Counted from the first letter of the stretch, positions 15,138-23,664 are shown. The stretch: DNA of 56,402 nt from Cryobacterium fucosi (GCF_004403515.1 NZ_SOHH01000024.1:1-56402), one strand, 5' to 3'. The notes: generated from the letters alone by a model not told the origin. Program-made: numbers and translations.

Positions 15138-15941
15138 TCAGGCCTGGTGGCCGGGAAGGCCCGGTTTCTGCAGAAGCCGGGTGATCCGGTTGGCCTCCTC
15201 GAGCAGCAGCTGACCGAGCACCCTTTGCCGCTCCGGGCGGAATCTGGGCTCGATCCCGGTGAGGGAGAGCGCCCAGGCCGGCCGATTGGCGCGATCGAAG
15301 ATCGCGGCGCCCATGCCCCAGCTGCCCTCGAAGATGAGCCCGGGGTTCACCGAATACCCCGTCACCCGTGTCCGGGCCAGATTTGCTCGGATGGCGTCCG
15401 CCGAGTGCTGCCCGCCCCAGCGGGCGACGAAGGCCTCGTCCTGCACGAGCAGTTGCTCGACCTCGGCCCCGGGGAGGAAGGCCAGGATTGCGATCCCGGC
15501 CGAGGCGACGCCGAGAGGGAAACGCACGCCCTCGTGCAATACGAAGGAGCGGATCGGGAAGCTGCCCTCTTCCCGCAGGAGGCAGACGGTCTCCGCGCCG
15601 CGCCGAATGGACAGGAACGCGCTCTCCCCGGTTTCTTCGGCCAGGCGCTGCAGGCTGGGCCGTGCCAGCTCCTCGATCGGGTAACGCTGGGCGGCGACCG
15701 CCCCCATCACGAAGATCTCCGGACCGTAGTGCCAGGTGTGGGTGGCGGGGTCGTGGTCGAGGATGCCTTCGGCCGCCAGCGAGCTGAGCAGGCGGTGCAC
15801 GGTCGGCCGGGTGAGACCTGAGTCCCGCACGATCTCGGCGAGGGGGGTGCCGGCGGGGTTGCGTCCCGCCAGTCGGAGCAGGAGTGCGATCCGCCCGACC
15901 ACCTGCGCGCCCTGCACGGGGATTCCCTGGTTCCCGGTCAT
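15138..15941 (-). CDS. IclR family transcriptional regulator
   Basis: This 267-residue protein has an N-terminal winged helix (LAEIVRDSGLTRPTVHRLLSSLAAEGIL, about residues 34-61) and a C-terminal GAF-like effector domain. In that domain RFPLGVASAGIAILAFLP and the later VNPGLIFEGSWGMGAAIFD are family landmarks. ATG 15941 is preferred, with GAGG about 5 nt upstream, over an upstream ATG at 15974, because a palindromic operator lies between them. It is divergent from scoAB and, as in PcaR/PobR-type systems, probably controls those CoA-transferase genes in response to a 3-oxoacid-related metabolite. Confidence 0.93.
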   Translation of the reverse strand: MTGNQGIPVQGAQVVGRIALLLRLAGRNPAGTPLAEIVRDSGLTRPTVHRLLSSLAAEGILDHDPATHTWHYGPEIFVMGAVAAQRYPIEELARPSLQRLAEETGESAFLSIRRGAETVCLLREEGSFPIRSFVLHEGVRFPLGVASAGIAILAFLPGAEVEQLLVQDEAFVARWGGQHSADAIRANLARTRVTGYSVNPGLIFEGSWGMGAAIFDRANRPAWALSLTGIEPRFRPERQRVLGQLLLEEANRITRLLQKPGLPGHQA

Positions 15942-15956
15942 GGTTGCCTCACTTTG

Positions 15957-15969
15957 TCCATAATGTGGA
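15957..15969. promoter_or_regulatory. IclR operator candidate 1
   Basis: TCCATAATGTGGA is a TCCA-N5-TGGA palindrome, 16 nt upstream of the iclR start. It has the same core as the site at 16076. Confidence 0.65.
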
Positions 15970-16028
15970 TACACGCGAGTCTACTGTTCACGGGGTGAAT
16001 GACAACTTTTCGTATTGATTGAGGTCCA

Positions 16029-16058
16029 TTGACAGTAGTTCAGTCCGCCACCTAGCAT
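16029..16058 (+). promoter_or_regulatory. scoA promoter
   Basis: A perfect -35 TTGACA (16029-16034) is followed after 18 nt by TAGCAT (16053-16058). This predicts a start near 16065, just upstream of operator 2. Confidence 0.7.
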
Positions 16059-16075
16059 GGCCGATAGACGACGTG

Positions 16076-16088
16076 TCCACAAAGTGGA
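16076..16088. promoter_or_regulatory. IclR operator candidate 2
   Basis: TCCACAAAGTGGA lies about 10 nt downstream of the predicted scoA transcription start, a position expected for a repressor. Confidence 0.7.
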
Positions 16089-16117
16089 TGCGCAGAATGC
16101 TCGATGAGGAGAATTCC

Positions 16118-16834
16118 ATGTCCAAGGTTGTGGCAAGCGCCGCCGACGCGCTCGGCGATCTGCTGCGCGACGGGATGGTGCTGGCCGTCGGCGGATTCGG
16201 ACTCAGCGGGATCCCGGCCGACCTGATCGACGCGGTGCGGGCATCCGGGGTGACCGGCCTGACAATCGTGTCCAACAACATGGGCGTCGACGGTCTCGGC
16301 CTTGGCCGTCTGCTCGACGCCGGCCAGGTCCGGAAGGTGATCGCTTCCTACGTGGGCGAGAACAAGCTCTTCGCCGAGCAGCTTCTCGCCGGACAGCTGG
16401 AGGTGGAGTTCAGCCCCCAGGGGACGCTCGCAGAGCGACTGCGGGCCGGCGGCGCCGGCATCCCGGCCTTCTATACGAAGACCGGGGTGGGCACCCTGAT
16501 CGCCGAGGGGAAACCGCTCGCCGAGTTCGACGGCGTCACCTATCTGCAGGAACGGGCCATCATCGCGGACGTCGCGCTGGTGCACGCGCATCTCGCGGAC
16601 ACCGAGGGCAACCTCGTCTACCGCTACACCGCCCGCAACTTCAACCCGATCGTGGCGACGGCCGGTCGAATCACCGTCGCCGAGGCCGAGCACATCGTGC
16701 CGCCGGGTGAGATCGACCCGAACCACGTCGTGACCCCCGGGGTCTACGTGCAGCGCCTGGTGCAGGCGACCGATCGCACCAAGAACATCGAGCAGCGCAC
16801 AGTGCGGCCCCGGCCCGCCCAGATGCCTGCCTGA
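16118..16834 (+). CDS. scoA: 3-oxoacid CoA-transferase subunit A
   Basis: In this 238-residue subunit the CoA-binding loop GGFGLSGIP is near residues 24-32. SNNMGVDGLGLG, SYVGENK and PQGTLAERLRAGGAGIPAFYT follow in the family order, and TARNFNPIVATAG is near 170. This matches succinyl-CoA:3-ketoacid (acetoacetate or 3-oxoadipate) CoA-transferase. ATG 16118 has AGGAGA 5 nt upstream. It forms an operon with scoB 36 nt downstream, under a TTGACA promoter with an IclR operator. The likely role is activation of acetoacetate or 3-oxoadipate from ketone-body or aromatic breakdown. Confidence 0.93.
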   Translation: MSKVVASAADALGDLLRDGMVLAVGGFGLSGIPADLIDAVRASGVTGLTIVSNNMGVDGLGLGRLLDAGQVRKVIASYVGENKLFAEQLLAGQLEVEFSPQGTLAERLRAGGAGIPAFYTKTGVGTLIAEGKPLAEFDGVTYLQERAIIADVALVHAHLADTEGNLVYRYTARNFNPIVATAGRITVAEAEHIVPPGEIDPNHVVTPGVYVQRLVQATDRTKNIEQRTVRPRPAQMPA

Positions 16835-16870
16835 CCCTGCCCGAGTTTTTCGATCAAGGAGCACACGAGT

Positions 16871-17530
16871 ATGACCTGGACCAGAGACGAGATGGCCGCG
16901 ATCGCGGCCGAAGAACTGAGCGACGGCGACTACGTCAACCTGGGCATCGGCATCCCGACCCTCGTCGCCAACAACCTGCCGGCCGGCATCCGCGTCACGC
17001 TGCAGAGCGAGAACGGCCTGCTCGGGATGGGGCCCTTCCCCTACGAGGGGGAGGAGGACGCCGACCTGATCAACGCCGGCAAGCAGACCGTGACTCTGCT
17101 GCCGGGGGCGTCGATCTTCGACTCGGCGACGTCGTTCGGCATGATCCGCGGTGGGCACGTGAAGGTCGCCATCCTCGGCGCGATGCAGGTCTCCGGCTCC
17201 GGCGACCTCGCAAACTGGACCATCCCCGGAAAGATGGTCAAGGGAATGGGAGGGGCGATGGACCTGGTCGCCGGGACACCCCGTGTCATCGTGCTGACCG
17301 AGCACGTGGCCAGGGACGGCTCCCCGAAGATCGTCGAGACCTGCACCCTCCCACTGACCGGGGTCGGGGTGGTGGACCGGATCATCTCCGACCTGGCCGT
17401 GTTCGACGTCACCGACGCCGGCCTCGTCCTGCGCCGCCTGGCGCCCGGTGTGTCCGTCGAGGAGATCCGCAGCAAGACCGAGTCGGCGTTCAGCGTCCCA
17501 CTACCGGAGGTGGCGGGCGAAGGAGTCTGA
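16871..17530 (+). CDS. scoB: 3-oxoacid CoA-transferase subunit B
   Basis: In this 219-residue subunit the catalytic glutamate is in [10 protein letters not shown] near residue 43, which forms the glutamyl-CoA thioester. [18 protein letters not shown] and [19 protein letters not shown] are conserved landmarks. ATG 16871 follows AAGGAG. With ScoA it forms the heteromeric SCOT-type enzyme. It ends just before a compact GC palindrome shared with the convergent alaX-like gene. Confidence 0.93.
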   Translation: MTWTRDEMAAIAAEELSDGDYVNLGIGIPTLVANNLPAGIRVTLQSENGLLGMGPFPYEGEEDADLINAGKQTVTLLPGASIFDSATSFGMIRGGHVKVAILGAMQVSGSGDLANWTIPGKMVKGMGGAMDLVAGTPRVIVLTEHVARDGSPKIVETCTLPLTGVGVVDRIISDLAVFDVTDAGLVLRRLAPGVSVEEIRSKTESAFSVPLPEVAGEGV

Positions 17531-17559
17531 AGGAACGATTCGGCACGGACGTGCTCCCC

Positions 17560-17575
17560 ACCGGCCGGGGCCGGT
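17560..17575. terminator. Bidirectional terminator candidate between scoB and the AlaX-like gene
   Basis: ACCGGCCGGGGCCGGT is a 16-nt near-continuous palindrome between two convergent genes. Confidence 0.5.
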
Positions 17576-18444
17576 CAGCCGACGAACGTGGCCATGGTCA
17601 GCACGGTGGCGCCGTCGACGTCAGCGGTCGACAACTCGACCCGCGCGGAACCAACATCTGCCAGCGACGACGGATGCGTGCCGCCGCATGGAATCCGCAC
17701 GGTGTGCCCGGGCAGCTCGAGCACCCAGTACCGGCGGTCGTTGAGGCGATCGCCGTCGCGGTCGATCCGCACACCCGCCCCCGTGGCCACCCATCCGGCC
17801 AGGCTCGCGTTCACCTGGGCCTGCACCTCGGCGAGGCCGTCGACGAAGCCTTCGGTCACGAAGCCCTTGCGGCGCAGGGATTTGCCGAGCCGGTAGGTGT
17901 CGGTGGACCCGTTCTCGCCGATCAGGGACACGTCGATGGCGAGGCCGTCGAAGTCGGGGTTGCCGAGGCCGTCGGCCCGGGTCTCCTTCTTCCACCGGTC
18001 GGCGAGCGCGCGGTTGAGCGCCAGTGAGGCCAGGTGGCATCCGGTGTGCCCCGCGGAGAGCCGGCCGCGGTAGCCGGCGTCGACGACCACCTCGGCCGTC
18101 TCGCCCTCGGCGATGACGGCGTCGCCGGCCAGGAGGTGCACGACGACGAAGGCCCAGCCCTCCGTGCCCTTGCCGACAGGGATGTCGCGGCCGAGATGCA
18201 GCGTGCCCCCGTCCGTCGCCCCGACGACGCAGTCCAGCACGGGCAGTTCGGCTCCGGCAACGCGGATGAGGGCGCGGTCGGCGCCCTGGTCGGGCCAGCC
18301 GGCGTCGACCGGGTGCACGCAGGTGCGCTCCAGTATCACCGCGAGGCGACCGTCGGGCAGGGGCTCGGAGTGCAGGACGGTGGTGGAATTCACGGTCTCG
18401 CCGGAGGGGTACCCGACCAGGGTGTCCTCGAGGGGCAACGTCAC
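17575..18444 (-). CDS. AlaX-type alanyl-tRNA editing protein (metal-dependent)
   Basis: This 289-residue protein is homologous to the editing domain of alanyl-tRNA synthetase, which deacylates mischarged Ser- or Gly-tRNA(Ala). The zinc ligands are expected in the HxxxH of GHTGCHLASLAL (about residues 139-150) and in CGGTH near residue 258. HPVDAGWPDQGAD near residue 40 corresponds to the family's H-P-x-x-G-G-Q-x-x-D segment, here with W-P replacing the usual pair. The GTG start at 18444 is preceded by AAAGGA. It may act on free amino-acyl tRNAs in trans. A tRNA-Ala gene lies about 3.4 kb away, probably by chance. Confidence 0.8.
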   Translation of the reverse strand: MTLPLEDTLVGYPSGETVNSTTVLHSEPLPDGRLAVILERTCVHPVDAGWPDQGADRALIRVAGAELPVLDCVVGATDGGTLHLGRDIPVGKGTEGWAFVVVHLLAGDAVIAEGETAEVVVDAGYRGRLSAGHTGCHLASLALNRALADRWKKETRADGLGNPDFDGLAIDVSLIGENGSTDTYRLGKSLRRKGFVTEGFVDGLAEVQAQVNASLAGWVATGAGVRIDRDGDRLNDRRYWVLELPGHTVRIPCGGTHPSSLADVGSARVELSTADVDGATVLTMATFVG

Positions 18445-18535
18445 GAGCGGGTCCTTTCGAGCGGGCCGTTCACGAGCGGCGCTGGCACACAATCGGCGGT
18501 GGCACACAAGCGGAAGCAACCGGGCGTACACACAA

Positions 18536-18567
18536 GGGTGCCGCCGCGTACACACGTGGCGGCACCC
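18536..18567. terminator. Terminator hairpin downstream of the 40-residue gene
   Basis: The arms GGGTGCCGCCGCG (18536-18548) and CGTGGCGGCACCC (18555-18567) form a 13-bp stem with one mismatch and a 6-nt loop. Confidence 0.75.
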
Positions 18568-18588
18568 TCGTCAATGCTGGAGGAGGCG

Positions 18589-18711
18589 CTAGGCCTTGCG
18601 GGCCTTTTCAGCCGTTTCGTTGGACTTGGCGTGCTTGTCGGCGCGCTTTTCCTTCAAGGACTTCCCGGCGACCTTCTTAGTCGCGTCTTTTTTGGGCGAT
18701 TTGTCAGCCAT
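18589..18711 (-). CDS. Small Lys/Ala-rich basic protein (40 aa)
   Basis: This 40-residue protein begins MADKSPKKDATKKVAG and ends with EKARKA. About one third of the residues are lysine or arginine, and it lacks hydrophobic segments. A clear GGAG lies 5-8 nt before ATG 18711 and a strong terminator hairpin follows 22 nt after the stop, which together support a real gene. The composition suggests a nucleic-acid or ribosome binding peptide, but no family is recognised. Confidence 0.75.
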   Translation of the reverse strand: MADKSPKKDATKKVAGKSLKEKRADKHAKSNETAEKARKA

Positions 18712-18901
18712 GTGTACTCCTTCGATCCGAGCCCCAGCGGCACCGTTTCTTCGACCCTACGCGGATTCGCCCGAATCGGCATCTTCCGGTTCCTCCCTGT
18801 GCAACGGTGCGTCTGCGTCGTAGTCTGTCTTCAGCGAGCCGACGACCCCGTGACGGAGCGATCCTGACCGGCACAACCTGACCGACACAGATTGGGAGAT
18901 C

Positions 18902-19144
18902 ATGAACGAGAAGACCACCTACCGAGCAATCTTCTACGGTGCCAACCCGATCGCGGCCGGCACGGAGCGTGATTTGGAATACGTCGACGGCGGCTACCAG
19001 CAGACCGTCACCCTCGAGGTGACCGAAGACGGCGCCACCGTGCGCCGCGTATTCAAGATCGGGCATGTGACCGAGGAGCCGATCTCCTACCGCTACGTCG
19101 AAGACCTGCACGACGCAGCGGGCGAAGCGGACGTGCCCAACTAG
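18902..19144 (+). CDS. Hypothetical protein (80 aa)
   Basis: This acidic 80-residue protein has no membrane segment. ATG 18902 has GGGAG about 5 nt upstream. The central part alternates hydrophobic and charged residues (QQTVTLEVTEDGATVRRVFKIG), which suggests a small beta-sheet domain. No family is recognised. It is divergent from the 40-residue basic gene, and a palindromic repeat cluster begins about 8 nt after its stop. Confidence 0.7.
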   Translation: MNEKTTYRAIFYGANPIAAGTERDLEYVDGGYQQTVTLEVTEDGATVRRVFKIGHVTEEPISYRYVEDLHDAAGEADVPN

Positions 19145-19151
19145 GGACTAC

Positions 19152-19260
19152 CGGTGGTCGAGCTGCCCCGGTGGTCGAGTTGCCCCGGTGGTCGAGCTTG
19201 TCGAGACCCCGCCGACCAGGTCTCGACAGGCTCGACCACCGGGCGGCTCGACCACCGGAC
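19152..19260. repeat. Palindromic repeat cluster, family A
   Basis: There are two partial copies of GGTGGTCGAGYTGCCCC, then a full inverted repeat with arms 19187-19208 and 19219-19240 (arm GGTGGTCGAGCTTGTCGAG plus three bases), then a further partial copy. The same family occurs at 24691-24862 and inside hrpA at 32371-32545. Confidence 0.9.
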
Positions 19261-19262
19261 GG

Positions 19263-20609
19263 CTAGATTCGCTTGCCCGGACTGCGGCTGAGCCGCACGG
19301 GCAGGGCCATCAGCGGGCCGACGAATCGGCGCTGCAGGCGCCTTGCCGGACCCCAGACGAACTGGACGACGTACTGGGAGAGGATGGCCCCGGCCGCGAG
19401 GGCGACCGCGACCGCGCCCGCGGTCAACAGGCTGAGCAGCCCGTTGATGTCACCGTCGGAAAGCTGAAGCAGTCCGCGGAACAGGATCAGCCCGGGCACG
19501 AGCGGCACGAGCGAGGTGACGATGATGACCAGCGGGGGAGTGCGCACGATTCGGGCAGCGACCGCAGCGGCCAGGCCGACGCCGATCGCGCTCGCACCCG
19601 ACGACCAGACCAGACCGAACCCGGACGACGCCGCCGCCAGATAGAGGAATTCGGCGACCGCGCCGAGCACGCACACCACCCAGAAGGCGCGCCAGGGCAC
19701 CTGTACGGCCAGGCCGAAACCGATCACGATGACAACGGATGCCGTCAGCAACGCCGGCAGGTCGGCCAGGGTCGGCGTCAGGGTGGCATCCACCCTCAGC
19801 TGGAGGCCGAACCGGGCGAGCAGCAGGGACGCGCCGGCGACGCCGGTGACCAGCCCGCCGGTGATCAGGAGCGCCTCCATCAGCCGCGCCGTGCCGGTCA
19901 GGTAGAACCCGGAGAGGGTGTCGTGCACTGCGCCGAAGGTGGTCACCCCGGCGAGGAGCATGATGATGGTCGCGATCACGACGAGGGACGGGTTGGCCGT
20001 CGGGTCGATCAGGGCCACGATCGCGGCCACGATCGGGCCGATCGCGCCGCCGACGACGTTCTGGTAGAACAGGGGCGCCTGGCGCCGGTCGAGGGCGGTC
20101 GTGATCATGTCGATGAAGAAGGTGGCGACGAACGCCGCCGCGAGCACGATCGGCCCGCCGCCGATGAGCACGGCGGCCCCGGCCCCGACGAGGCTCCAGC
20201 CCAGGCGCCGGTAGAGAGCGGGGACCTGGGGCTTGGCGCTCACGATGGTGGCGAGGGCCTTGCGGGCGTCCGCGACATCCATCGGCGTCTCGAGGAGGTC
20301 CACGATCAATTCGGACGTGGCGGTGAGCTTGCCGTAGTTGAGCGAACGGTACTTCACGTTACGGCTGCGGGTGATCGACTCGTGCGTGCCCGGGTCTTCG
20401 TGGGTGAGCGTGATGATCGTGTGGGTGATGTTTGCCTCGGTGCCCTTCAGCCCGTAGGCGCGGGTGATGGCCTCCATCGCGGCCGTCGCGTCCTCGGCGC
20501 CGGCGCCGGCGGCGAAGATGACCTCGGCCAGGCGCATCGTGAGGTCGAGCACCGAGCGGGTGTACGCGGCGTTGTCGAAGACGCCGATGCTGGTCGTCGG
20601 ATCAGACAT
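19263..20609 (-). CDS. Threonine/serine exporter family protein (ThrE-like, fused)
   Basis: This 448-residue membrane protein combines the ThrP-like N-terminal domain and the second ThrE domain in one chain, as in Corynebacterium ThrE. The soluble N-terminal stretch up to about residue 140 includes the conserved LxMRLAEVIFAAGAGAED and ITRSRNVKYRSLNYGKL. About ten membrane segments follow. It would export L-threonine or L-serine by proton antiport. The C-terminal tail is basic. It overlaps the upstream flavoprotein gene by 8 nt, so the two are probably cotranscribed. Confidence 0.92.
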   Translation of the reverse strand: MSDPTTSIGVFDNAAYTRSVLDLTMRLAEVIFAAGAGAEDATAAMEAITRAYGLKGTEANITHTIITLTHEDPGTHESITRSRNVKYRSLNYGKLTATSELIVDLLETPMDVADARKALATIVSAKPQVPALYRRLGWSLVGAGAAVLIGGGPIVLAAAFVATFFIDMITTALDRRQAPLFYQNVVGGAIGPIVAAIVALIDPTANPSLVVIATIIMLLAGVTTFGAVHDTLSGFYLTGTARLMEALLITGGLVTGVAGASLLLARFGLQLRVDATLTPTLADLPALLTASVVIVIGFGLAVQVPWRAFWVVCVLGAVAEFLYLAAASSGFGLVWSSGASAIGVGLAAAVAARIVRTPPLVIIVTSLVPLVPGLILFRGLLQLSDGDINGLLSLLTAGAVAVALAAGAILSQYVVQFVWGPARRLQRRFVGPLMALPVRLSRSPGKRI

Positions 20610-21768
20610 CGAGCGGTCCCAGCCAGGCCGCGGCGACGGTGGCGTGCGCGGATTCGGCGTCGGACGGGTGGAACAGGCCGGCGAGCACGTCCCGGTAGAG
20701 ACGCCCGAGCTCGTTGCCCGCGTAGTAGCTGCTGCCCCCGGTCACGCGGATGGCCTGGTCCACGGTGAGGCGTGCGGTCTCGGTGGCGCGGTGCTTGAGG
20801 CCGGAGAGCAGGGCGAACCACTGGGGGCCGTGGTCGGCGAGGGCGTCGACATCGGCGGCCAGGGCGTCGATCTGCGGGTAGATGCCGTCCATCAGGATGG
20901 CGGCCTCCGCGACGCGCCACCGGATGTCCGGGTCCTGGGCCAGGCTGCGGCCGTCGTGCCGCAGAGAGGTGCGGCGCTCGGCCGCCTCGACGGCGAGCTC
21001 GACGGCGCGGCGGCCGATCCCGGTGTACACGGCGGCGAGGAGGATCTCGAAGTTGGCGAAGATCGCGAAGATCAGGGGGTCGCGGCTGGGCCCGGGGTCG
21101 AGCCGCCGGAACACCCGGTCGGCCAGGGCGAGGGCGCCGTCGAGCACGGTGGTCTGGCTCTGGCTGGCGCGCATGCCGAGGGTGTCCCAGTCGTCCTTGC
21201 GGCTGATGCCGGGGTCGCTGCGGTCGAGGAAGGCCCAGACGATCTTGGGTGCGTCGGGGGAGGTCGTGTCCAGTCCCATGGTGCCGAGCCTGGTCCAGGC
21301 GGGGGAGAGAGTGGTGAAGATCTTGGTGCCGGTGAACCGGTAGCCGCCGCCGGGCTGCGGGCGGGCATCCGTGATCGAACCGGTGAGGACCAGGTCGTTG
21401 CCCGGCTCGCTCACGCCGAAACCGAACACCTCGCCGGTGCCGGCCTCTCGCAGGAGGAAGGAGAGCGACGTGTCGCCTCGGTCGTGCAGGGTTCGGGCGA
21501 CGCCGGTCCAGACCATGTGCATGTTGACCGCGAGGGCCGTCGCCGGGGCGTGGGCGGCGAGGCGCACCTGGTCGCGGGCGACGTCGCGGAGGCTCCGGCC
21601 GAGGCCGCCGAATTCGATCGGAACGAGGGCGCGCAGGTAGCCGCAGGCGGCGAGGTCGGACAGATCCTCGGCCGGGAACGTGTTGGCCTGGTCGTGCCCG
21701 GGGGCGCGGGAGCGGATCCGTTCGAGGACGTCGTCGCCGAGCGGGGAGAGGCTGTCGGACGTCGTCAC
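20602..21768 (-). CDS. Acyl-CoA dehydrogenase family protein
   Basis: This 388-residue flavoprotein has the acyl-CoA dehydrogenase layout: an N-terminal helical domain, a central beta domain around GFGVSEPGNDLVLTGS (about residues 117-132) and RFTGTKIFTT, then a C-terminal helical bundle. The late RVTGGSSYYAGNELGRLYRD (about 343-362) resembles the DszC/HpaA-like branch that uses FAD or FMN for oxygenation as well as true dehydrogenases. The usual catalytic glutamate of acyl-CoA dehydrogenases is not obvious, so the substrate is open. It forms a two-gene unit with the ThrE-like exporter. Confidence 0.85.
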   Translation of the reverse strand: MTTSDSLSPLGDDVLERIRSRAPGHDQANTFPAEDLSDLAACGYLRALVPIEFGGLGRSLRDVARDQVRLAAHAPATALAVNMHMVWTGVARTLHDRGDTSLSFLLREAGTGEVFGFGVSEPGNDLVLTGSITDARPQPGGGYRFTGTKIFTTLSPAWTRLGTMGLDTTSPDAPKIVWAFLDRSDPGISRKDDWDTLGMRASQSQTTVLDGALALADRVFRRLDPGPSRDPLIFAIFANFEILLAAVYTGIGRRAVELAVEAAERRTSLRHDGRSLAQDPDIRWRVAEAAILMDGIYPQIDALAADVDALADHGPQWFALLSGLKHRATETARLTVDQAIRVTGGSSYYAGNELGRLYRDVLAGLFHPSDAESAHATVAAAWLGPLDV

Positions 21769-21778
21769 AGACTCCAGC

Positions 21779-22624
21779 CTAGGCAGCCTTGCGCTTCCTC
21801 GTCGACAGCCAGACGATCAGCAGCACGATTGCCGCGACCGCGCCGAGCGCGAGCAGCCACGGCAGGACGAAGCCGATTCCGATCAGGGCGCCGCCCAGGG
21901 CCGCGACGAGGGCGTTCCAGCCGGCGACGATTGCGGTCCAGAAGCTGTCGGGGGAGCCGGGAGCGACCGTTCCGGTGGAGTACAGCTCGAGGCTGACGGT
22001 GGAGAAATCGACCTGATCCGACAAGTAATCGCGCTGGGACTCCAGGCCCTCCAGCTCACTCTGTCTGGCGGACAGGGCGCCTTCGATGGCGATCAGGTCG
22101 GTGGTGTTGGTTGCCTGCTGCATCAGGGTGAGCAGGCGGTCGACCGAGGTTTTCAGTGAGGTGATCCGGGCATCGAGGTCCTGGGTCTGTTGAGTGATAT
22201 CGGATGCATTCAAGGAGACGAAATTGACGGTGCCGAGTTTCTTCAGCTCGGCGACGGTACGGTCGAGTTCGTTTGAGGGGATGCGCAGGGTCAGGTTGGC
22301 GCTCGCCGGCTGGTTCGGGGTGGCCGGGTTCTCGGTGCGGCTGTCGACGCGTCCGCCCGCCTGCTCGGTGATGGTGACGGCATCCTGGGCCGACTTGATC
22401 GGGTCCTTCACCGTGATCGACACCGAACCGGTCGTGATCACATCGCGGTTGGAGTACTTGACCTCGCCCGTGGTGCCGTCCTTGACGGCGGAGTCGGGAG
22501 AGACCGGCTGGGGGGCTCCGACGACGCCGCCGGAGTCGGACCCCGACGTCGAAGAACCCTGCGCGGAACAACCGGCCAGCAGCAGGACGGCGACGGCCAA
22601 TGCGGCAACGGATATTCGCTTCAT
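21779..22624 (-). CDS. DUF4349 lipoprotein
   Basis: This 281-residue protein has a lipoprotein signal peptide (LLLAGC, with cysteine 19 as lipidation site) and a Ser/Gly-rich linker. The DUF4349 domain (about 65-225) includes a coiled-coil central part (QQTQDLDARITSLKTSVDRLL). One C-terminal membrane helix (about 243-272) is followed by a basic KRK tail. It is therefore anchored at both ends. The role of the family is unknown. TACAGT 6 nt before ATG 22624 indicates a leaderless mRNA. Confidence 0.92.
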   Translation of the reverse strand: MKRISVAALAVAVLLLAGCSAQGSSTSGSDSGGVVGAPQPVSPDSAVKDGTTGEVKYSNRDVITTGSVSITVKDPIKSAQDAVTITEQAGGRVDSRTENPATPNQPASANLTLRIPSNELDRTVAELKKLGTVNFVSLNASDITQQTQDLDARITSLKTSVDRLLTLMQQATNTTDLIAIEGALSARQSELEGLESQRDYLSDQVDFSTVSLELYSTGTVAPGSPDSFWTAIVAGWNALVAALGGALIGIGFVLPWLLALGAVAAIVLLIVWLSTRKRKAA

Positions 22625-22630
22625 GGCCCC

Positions 22631-22636
22631 ACTGTA
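22631..22636 (-). promoter_or_regulatory. -10 element of leaderless DUF4349 gene
   Basis: TACAGT on the minus strand, 6 nt before ATG 22624. Confidence 0.55.
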
Positions 22637-22726
22637 GGGTCACGGCGGATGTCACAGACTGGATGCACTCTGGGAGTCGAATCACAATCGCATCTCGGCC
22701 GCCTGAACGGACCCGGCCCGGGCGGG

Positions 22727-22732
22727 GATACT
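22727..22732 (+). promoter_or_regulatory. -10 element of leaderless alpha/beta hydrolase gene
   Basis: GATACT, 6 nt before ATG 22739. Confidence 0.5.
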
Positions 22733-22738
22733 GGAACC

Positions 22739-23632
22739 ATGACCTGGTGGACGGCTCTGATCGAATGGCTCCGTCGGCGACGCCCGCCCCTCCTGCACAT
22801 CGCCACCGACGAGGGCACCGGCCCGGTGGTGATCCTGGTCCACGGCATCGCGTCGTCGTCGGTGACCTTCCGGGAGGTCGTGCCCCTGCTCGTGCCCGGG
22901 CACCGGGTGATCACCGTCGACATCCTCGGCTTCGGCGAGTCTCCGGCCCCCGACGGCTGCGAATACCGGCTCGAAGACCACGTCGATTCGCTCGACGCCA
23001 CGATCCGGTCCCTGAGACTGCGCGACCCGTTCATCCTCGTCGGCCACTCGCTCGGCAGCCTGATCGTTGCCCGCTTCGCGTCGCTGCCGCGCACCCGGAT
23101 GTCCCGGCGCAGCCAGGTCGCCCGGGTCGTGCTGGTCGGGCCGCCGGTCTACCTCTCGCCCTCGGACATCGGCGACCGCTGGGTGCGGGCGCGGGTGAGC
23201 GCCTACCTGCGCGCCTACGACTTCCTGCGCCTGAACAAGGACTTCACGATCAGCAACGCGGCCATCATCTCCCGGCTGCTCCCCAAGGGGATCTTCGAGA
23301 TCTCCGAGCGCAACTGGACCCCGTTCGTGAAATCCCTCGAGCACTGCATCGAGTCCCAAACGGTGGTCAGCGACATCGCCAGTCTCAGGGTGCCGGTCGA
23401 TGTGGTCTACGGCACCCTTGACGCGTTCATCGCGCTGGGCAGCATGACGGTGATCGAACGGATGCGCCACGTCACCATGCATCGGGTCGAGGCCAACGAC
23501 CACCTGATTCGGCCGCGCCTGGCGAGAGCGCTCGTGGGAGTGATCGACGCGGGCACCGCGGCGGAGACCTCGGTGTCGAGGGCCGCGGTGCCGGCCGGAG
23601 AACCGCCCGGGGAACCGCCCGCAAACCGCTGA
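22739..23632 (+). CDS. Alpha/beta fold hydrolase
   Basis: In this 297-residue protein the oxyanion-hole segment VILVHGIASS is near residues 31-40. The nucleophile elbow GHSLGS near residues 103-108 supplies the serine, an acidic residue lies in YGTLDAF near 225, and the final histidine is in ANDHLIRP near 253. This is the standard catalytic triad of the family. The C-terminal 25 residues are low complexity. The substrate is unknown. ATG 22739 is chosen over an upstream frame start at 22649 because of the -10 hexamer GATACT 6 nt before it. Confidence 0.9.
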   Translation: MTWWTALIEWLRRRRPPLLHIATDEGTGPVVILVHGIASSSVTFREVVPLLVPGHRVITVDILGFGESPAPDGCEYRLEDHVDSLDATIRSLRLRDPFILVGHSLGSLIVARFASLPRTRMSRRSQVARVVLVGPPVYLSPSDIGDRWVRARVSAYLRAYDFLRLNKDFTISNAAIISRLLPKGIFEISERNWTPFVKSLEHCIESQTVVSDIASLRVPVDVVYGTLDAFIALGSMTVIERMRHVTMHRVEANDHLIRPRLARALVGVIDAGTAAETSVSRAAVPAGEPPGEPPANR

Positions 23633-23664
23633 CCTGACGGTGTGGCCCACCGGCCGCCGGTGGA

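Noticed and set aside
19188-20768. 526-codon plus-strand frame opposite the ThrE-like gene
   Set aside because: Starts in the repeat and is Gly/Glu/Arg/Asp-rich antisense; the minus strand encodes about ten clear membrane helices.
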